DNA from: Steinernema hermaphroditum
Lineage: Eukaryota; Nematoda; Chromadorea; Rhabditida; Steinernematidae
Assembly: GCA_030435675.1 (NCBI GenBank)
Contig: CM059622.1
Coordinates: forward strand, 11,718,001-11,782,000
DNA length: 64,000 nucleotides
Reading direction: 5' to 3'
Part shown: positions 57,905 through 64,000 of the stretch, in pieces
How positions within the stretch are numbered: the stretch's first letter is position 1
Layout: every line of letters starts with the position of its first letter
The notes under the pieces: generated by a model
The model's input: only the letters and a program-made list of their open reading frames with translations
Databases searched by the model: none
What the model was told of the DNA's origin: nothing
Made by a program: the position numbers and the translations under genes

Positions 57905-58217
57905 GAACGTCTAAAGCCCCTACTTGTATAGAGTGACTAATAAATCTTCGCTTACAGTGAAGATGAGGATAGACGAATATTCTTACGCCTTGTCCATATT
58001 ATTGATGATTCATTGTGTTCAATTGTATAGAACGGCCAAATATCGACGCGGAGTGATCCGAAATAAATTAAGAAACTTAGTTGTTGTGCACAGATTGTCA
58101 GTTCTTGTATCGAGCTCAAAGTGTATGCAATCTACGGCAATTAATACTGAGAAGTTATTGCAGTGCAAGATTCAAATAGGGCAGCAGTTATAATGGCACA
58201 CGAAAAAAATCAAACTT

Positions 58218-59163
58218 TCATCTTAAAAAACTTTCCCGGCCCCTGTCAAGAATGCAGGTCATGTTCGGGTGTTGAAGGGGAACGTATGCCAATAAGCACT
58301 TAAATACCAAAAACGGTGATGTATGATTTGGAGAGTGTTGGTGAAGAAGGTGTGGCCATGTGCCCATCAAGCTTCCATGTGTATTTCCGCTGAATGGTTC
58401 GAGAAAGACATCCAACAAGACTTGCAGGGTCACATGGATAAGTATGATGTTCTCTTTAGTTTTCATCGTCACCAGTTTGGCATGTCGCTTCTGATAGAAG
58501 AGGTGAGCAAAGATAATGCAATAAATAAACATGTTAAGAATGGAGCACAAGGCTACAACAGTAAAGCCCGACCATCGGACAATATACGAATAGGGTAGTG
58601 TGCAGTTGAATCTAGCTATGATACGGTTTACTGGAAAATAGAGGCTTGATATCGGCGTTAGAGCGACCATTGCATTGACTAGAAATATCGCATATCCGAG
58701 GATGATGAGACCCTATATGTGCATATGCTATAGGATAACGCAGGTGGTCTACCGTGTGTATAAATGAAGGATATTTGAGGTTTAGCATCAGCTTCATTCG
58801 GTTGGGTGCAAGTACAAACGTTAGTACAGCCTTAAGTTTCAACGCGGACCACACTACTGTCATTGCTGCCAGACAGATTCCATAGTAATCCTTTGTTGAG
58901 ATCAGTTTAAGCCCGTTTAGAAAAAATCCTGGAGCCATTAGCAGCTCGCAAATCCGATTTGAATCATAATGCGATAACACTCATGGACGTTGTATTTTCG
59001 TTTCTTCGCCAAGACCTAAATGGAGTGATTTTTGATTTTAAAGAATTTGAAATAGATTTACATACATAATGTGCAGATATGAAGGAATGCACAGAAGAGT
59101 GACCAGCATTAGGGTGGCTCCAATGATGAACCGTTGGGCAGCGCCGTCTTCTGTGGTTGCCAT
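58218..59163 (-). pseudogene. 7TM chemoreceptor with one frame break
   Basis: Nematode seven-transmembrane receptor of uncertain class (Srt- or Srx-like). Exons 59163-59062, 59015-58753 and 58712-58218. Exon 1 encodes FIIGATLMLVTLLCIPSYL (TM1). Exon 2 begins VLAKKRKYNVHECYRIM, then shifts frame by one base near 58955, continuing ICELLMAPGFFLNG to RMKLMLNLKYPSF. Exon 3 encodes TM4-TM7 with RWSGFTVVALCSILNMFIYC and KENIILIHVTLQVLLD. Introns 1 and 2 are short and canonical, and exon 3 is a multiple of three, so the single slip is the only visible defect. It may be an assembly error. The C-terminal end after FLEPFS is uncertain. Confidence 0.6.
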
Positions 59164-61225
59164 GTTGCCCGTGCAATTCAACTAAACTGAAGTTGTGGAC
59201 ATGACATTTTGGAGTCACGTCATGGAAGAGGTACAATAGAGCTTAATAGACCAAGATATGACGATAAGGGCAACAGAATTAGTGTGAACAAAGAGCGCAA
59301 GATTAATAAGTACCGCAAATTCAATAGTGTCGAAGCAGATGTGCGTTATCTTTGTGTTTATGCCACAGAATTTCTAACACTAGGGCGTATGACACCTTGT
59401 AAATGGGAAAGTACTCATCGTTAAAGGCACGGTTCCGCGTTCCTTTTAATGGAGTAGCAATTGTATGGAAAGCAAATAATTTAAATAATAGCTTTCTGCA
59501 AATGAATCTCAATGATAATTACTGTTTGAAATTGCGAATCGAAATAATAAGAAGAACTGTGTTTTAATTTTTGACGGGGCACCCTAGCTGTTCGGGTTCA
59601 TGACTGTTCAGGTTCGGGTTCATGACTGAAATACGAATCATATTCACCAACAAGAACATGTATTCATTGAAATTTAAACAGACAGCTTCTTTTATAAGTT
59701 TCTTTGATATAACAAACGTATTAGACGAAATTACTATGTATCTCATTCATCGTAATGTCTCCGGTTTGAAACTCTATTGCTTTAGTAGCATGTAGATCTC
59801 TTTGGACTCTCTGACCGCCGTCCTTTTCGAGGACCATCAAAACAAACACGTTAGATGTGCCTTGCCGGCTTCATTGCTGGTGAGGCACTGATGTGATGAC
59901 AACGTACCTCATGGTACACGTTAGAATCGTCGAAGCTCCGGAATTCGCTTGATTTGTAGTAATCCAGTTGTGCTGTTAATGTGCTGTTTCAACAAACGGT
60001 AATAGCCTATTTCCACAATAAATAAAACTAAATTACTGTTCCATTCATTGTAATATCGCCTATTTTGCTCTATGCTGACTTGTTGGCTCCGGGCAAGACA
60101 GTGGCTGAGATCTCAAGAATGATGCTCTTTTTGTCTGTGACACTGTACTTTCATTTGTCTTTTTCTTTACGGTAGCAACTTTTATCTTGATTCAGTCTGA
60201 TGTTTGTATATTATCAGTTTGGCGAGGAGCTCGTAAGAAGACGGCATTTCCATGGCTAGTGACGATGCAATGCAGACTGCTGCGTGGGGTATTTTGTTAG
60301 AGATAATGATGATAATGATATCTTCACAATAAAAATCGTAATAATATTTATTCGAGTTTAGCTATTTTTGTGCTCTCACAAATACTTTGTTTTGACTGGG
60401 GCTCTTAAAAAGTACAACTCTTTCTTATACTCTCAGGATGAAAGGTGTCTTTCAAAAAGGCGTTCGCCAACGTCGAATCTCATCTCACTTCGTTTAGTCA
60501 TCGACACTTATCTTGCGTATGCTGTCGATAAAAAGAAGAATTTTTGTCTAGACCCATATTGATATCCAGTTCTTTGGTGTCTGTAGGAGAACGTGAAAAT
60601 AAGTAATTCGAATTAGACCTTTTGAATGTCTACAGGAGTAAACAAATGTGAGATATTCGTGGGATATTTGAGCGTTGCTGAGAGTTTTCAGTACACTTGA
60701 ATAGCGAATATTTTAGAGTGCCATTTCATATACATATCCAACTCACCGATGAAGCACTGCTCGTTCTTCGGATTCCCGCTGGTAGTATTATTCTGGCAGA
60801 ACCACGCTGAGCTGTTCAATCCGTCTAGTACTCAAATGTTTCCGCAGCGCTTGAGTAACACAACATTTACAAGAATTAAGGGTTCGTGATATGTCAATTC
60901 TGATTAGGCAAAAAGATGATTGTAAAACTAATTAGAAACTGAGAGTTCCCAGGGTTCACGACGTTATTGTTGTTCATTATCCACCTTTCTGTTTTGTACC
61001 TTCTTTTGTGAGAATGTTTGAGCATTTTCTAAGAAAACCTACACTGAGGTAAAGGATTGGCAAGACATATAACCTTATCAGTCTATTACTACGTTTAGTT
61101 AATTGTTTGTCGCATCCAGTAACTATTGTATTAGATAAAGCTCCGTGTTTTCCGTTCTGTTAAATGTTATTTCCAATTGTGCCGTCGGTGAACAACAACA
61201 TATAACACTGAAGTGTTCCAGATCT
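59164..61225. other. gene-free interval
   Basis: About 2 kb with no supported gene. A short direct repeat (TTCGGGTTCATGACTG, twice at about 59590-59628) is visible. Otherwise AT-rich. Confidence 0.45.
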
Positions 61226-62144
61226 ATGGAACTTCGCAAAGCGAGCTTTACCGTGATCCATTCACTGTCGCTGTTCTTCGCCACTTCGACCCTCATCATA
61301 AACGGACCGAAGATTATTCTACTTCTGTGCAAAGCTGAAAAGACAGTGTCTTGTCCGAGGACAATAATACTCACAAGAGCGTGTCACACGATTTTTGCTC
61401 TTTCTGTCATTATTCATTGCTCCCTCCAGGTTGTACACTTGTTTGGTACAGTCTTACCCGCATGTTGACTGGTGATAAACTTTGTTTTAGGTCTTTACTA
61501 TCTCAAAGAAGAAGTCGTCTTTTGGACTGGAAATTTCGTATATTCCTCTGAGGTCTCCATTGGAGTTTGTAATATTTTGGTCGCAGTGGATCGGTTTTCG
61601 GCTCTTCACTATCCATTTCGATACTTGACCTTCAAAAGCGCCTTTACAAAGCTTTACTGTGTGGTTCTTGTCGCAACCTCATTAACTTTTGCGATTGTGT
61701 TTATAATCTATCGGGATTTGAACACGAATTACAACGCTTTGGCTTTTATTCATCTGATGGACATTCGAGTTGTACAAGCTCTGCATTGCTTTGATGCTAC
61801 GACTTCTTTCTGCAATGTTCTTATCAGCTTGATGCTGATTAGACAACTCCAAAATTATATGAGCAAAGTGCAAACGGCTACGAAGGTCGACGGCAGTGGA
61901 GTCGTGAAGGTTTGCTGCTTTGCTTAGATGATAGAGAGCCACATCTTTTTAGATAAACTGGCTTGTGCGGTGCATGGTTATTCTTGAAGTGTTGATCGTT
62001 AGCATACCTATCTTGGCAACTACGTTTTTCAACTTTCTTCTACGTACTCACATACCGGCCAACGTTGGGCCTTATCCGATTACTGTTGCTGCACTGTACA
62101 CAACTGTTTGCGCCATGTTGTTTCACCTCAAACTTAAGTCGTGA
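61226..62144 (+). CDS. 7TM chemoreceptor-like GPCR, intact
   Basis: Rhodopsin-like seven-transmembrane receptor of a nematode family (class uncertain, perhaps Srx/Srsx). Exons 61226-61445, 61491-61909 and 61953-62144 give 276 residues with clean phases, no frame breaks and canonical 43-45 nt introns. TM1 starts MELRKASFTVIHSLSLFFAT. The TM3 end reads NILVAVDRFSALHYPFRY, a good DRY/DRF-type motif followed by the Pro and basic residue typical of intracellular loop 2. Later segments are YCVVLVATSLTFAIVFIIY and CMVILEVLIVSIPILATTF, and TM7 is PITVAALYTTVCAML. The upstream in-frame GTG at 61145 is not preferred. Probably functional. Predicted sensory neuron receptor. Confidence 0.78.
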
Positions 62145-63904
62145 GCCAAATGCCTTCGTGGTGATGAATTCTGTATAACTCGCCTTTCTTCTCGACAACC
62201 TATTTTGACTTGTGCTTCATCGATGAATACACAAAAGACGAATACTTTTTATTGCACAAATAAATACATTACAAGATTTTAATATTTATGTAAAGTTCAT
62301 TTGTATTTGTATTCAAGAATGAACTCTCTGCTGATTTCGCTCGAATATGAAGGTCGCTTTGCTTTGCGGTTGTATCGGCAGGTCGTCGTGAGATATGATG
62401 ATATGTATCATGGTGGAAATGCACAGATAATATGAAACAAGAGACTGAGTGGTTGGAAACGTTTTGGGAAGAAGAAGCGGTTTGAGAACTCAATTGCAAG
62501 GATGAGAGGTATTAAAAGGCGGGCAAAATCCACCGTTCTCAGAAGAACGAGACGATCCTTCTACGTAGCGCAGCTTTATTGCTCATAATAGCATACAAAG
62601 TAACAACGCGTCGTTTGTCTCGGAAAATGGGATAATCTCGCTCGCATTGTAAGCAAATGTAAACGGAACGTAAAAATAAACAGCTTTTCTGTAACCGAAC
62701 ATGACTCAGTAGAAGAATAACAGAAAAAGCACAGTGAAAGTCGAATGAAAAGTGTGTTAGTACTTTCGTTCGTTAGGAATAACCGAACGTAATCAGATGA
62801 ATGAAACAGCTTAATGGTATGACCTCTTAAAGAAGCTGCCCGTCACGCTCATCAAACATCATAGTACAAAAGCAGCCAAGAGTACAATACAAAAAAAGCT
62901 TTAAAACATGTACAATTGTTTGAAAAGGAAGTTGGCCACAAGAGACTGGCGTGGTTAGGCAACACGCGTGGCGCGTGCTAACTAAACGAGCTCGATTACA
63001 CATTTTGAAAACACAAGTAAAATATGAAAAAAAATGCGGAAAGCAGGCTGATCCCGCAGCAATTGGAATCCTCACCCAGGATGTTAGATCAGCTCAGAGT
63101 GCTGATCGGAACGGTGTGCCCATTAGTGAAGTATTTGTCTTGTCGGAAAGCAATTTTGAAAAAACGAAATACTCTTCATCAAAATCGAAATTTACCTCTT
63201 GTGTTAAGAAATACGCGATTATTAGTAGCGTTGTGGTCCTGCAGACGATCGATTACGTTTTGTGACATTTCTAGATGTTTATGCTACCGCTCACGTTTTG
63301 TGACCCAACGAACAAACGGAAGTTAGTCGAGATTGTTTTTAAGGAAGCTTATGCTTAAGAAGCTTATGACCATCTTCGAGAAGTAAAAAGAGATAGTCAC
63401 AGCTCCACACATTTTTGTCCTCCGAAAGAGTAAACACCGCTTGCGCTAACAGCTAATATTAGCACAGTCACCAATTGGTTTCCTCGTTGGAATACAGATG
63501 ATGACGCTGAAGCTTGCATTCTTAAAGCGGAACACAGTGATCCATGGATTAATTCACTCTCTTCAATGTGTACTTGGAGGTTACTGGTTAGAGCAGGGAC
63601 ATGCCACTGCCACTTATAATGTGATCAACTGATAGGATCGAGCAAGGTGCGCATGCAGGTCCTAGCAAAATAAGCATACTGTTAGATGTTTGTATGAAAC
63701 AATAGCATACGAGCACATAGAATGTACTGGATCAGGAGCCATTCGTTCAATTTACTCAACATCTAAATTGCAAAAGATCTGAAAGATTAGCAGTAAAGGG
63801 CATCGTGATTTGCGGCCTTCTTATCTGAATTCTCGTCCGATCCTCGTCTCTACATTCGTCTAGACCAAATATTAACGTGTTTTGAAGAAGCCCTGTAAAG
63901 TTAA
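62145..63904. other. 3' flank and gene-free interval
   Basis: No supported gene. An AATAAA near 62260 is the likely polyadenylation signal of the upstream receptor. Several frames of 80-100 codons near 62950-63330 overlap each other in different frames and lack any recognisable content. Confidence 0.4.
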
Positions 63905-64000
63905 TTATTCAACGAAGAGGAAGTGGATGTTGACGTAGAACATGGCGAACAGCTCTGTGGAACACAGGTGGTCATTTGATTTCAGTGTGAAGGCCAACAG
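63905..64000 (-). CDS. possible terminal exon of a gene beyond the window
   Basis: A minus-strand frame that is open from the window edge reads through HLCSTELFAMFYVNIHFLF to a stop at 63905-63907. It could be the last exon of a gene to the right. No splice acceptor is visible within the window and the peptide matches nothing I know, so it could also be chance. Confidence 0.25.
   Translation of the reverse strand: MLAFTLKSNDHLCSTELFAMFYVNIHFLFVE

Noticed and set aside
1..64000. tRNA, rRNA or CRISPR features
   Set aside because: No cloverleaf with proper A and B boxes and acceptor stem, no ribosomal sequence and no repeat-spacer array were seen. The tRNA-like words belong to the SINE-like repeat.

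Overview
The window is nematode nuclear DNA. Coding exons are separated by very short GT-AG introns (mostly 40-50 nt). Several start codons sit just after a TTTCAG-type acceptor, as expected for trans-spliced messages. The gene content is nematode-typical: Srh/Sri-type chemoreceptors, a cuticle collagen, a DUF1057-type hydrolase and a secreted fatty-acid-binding protein. The GC content, the repeats and the lineage-specific duplications suggest a non-Caenorhabditis species, possibly a diplogastrid such as Pristionchus, but that placement is inference.

Layout. 0.9-3.4 kb: two intronless, convergent chemoreceptor genes followed by a tandem duplication. 4.9-6.4 kb: a SINE-like repeat and a possible chemoreceptor relic. 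7.95-13.39 kb: a complete 16-exon SLC12 (NKCC-type) cation-chloride cotransporter, including one GC-AG intron. 15.9-17.2 kb: a cuticle collagen. 17.9-20.2 kb: a nested inverted-repeat DNA transposon with transposase debris. 20.9-23.1 kb: two tandem genes that share one nearly identical CPRC exon but little else. 23.3-38.1 kb: six tandem minus-strand paralogues of an MFSD8/CLN7-like transporter, all with the same seven-exon structure. 38.1-41.6 kb: repeat-rich DNA.

41.6-64 kb: chemoreceptor genes (three with a single frame break each, one intact), a 5'-truncated LINE with a 13-bp target duplication, a PhzF-family enzyme, and a plus-strand run of lipid-handling genes. That run is a fatty-acid-binding protein (frame-broken), an acid lipase with two alternative terminal exons, an SDR16C-like dehydrogenase and a DUF1057-type alpha/beta hydrolase.

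Functionally, the window combines ion and solute transport (SLC12, six MFS proteins), lipid metabolism and chemosensation. The most interesting features are the six-gene transporter array, the lipase that duplicates the exon carrying two of its three catalytic residues, the shared zinc-finger-like exon in two otherwise different genes, and a dispersed SINE-like family whose tail resembles that of the LINE. All exon boundaries were worked out by hand from splice signals, reading frame and family conservation. No database search was run.
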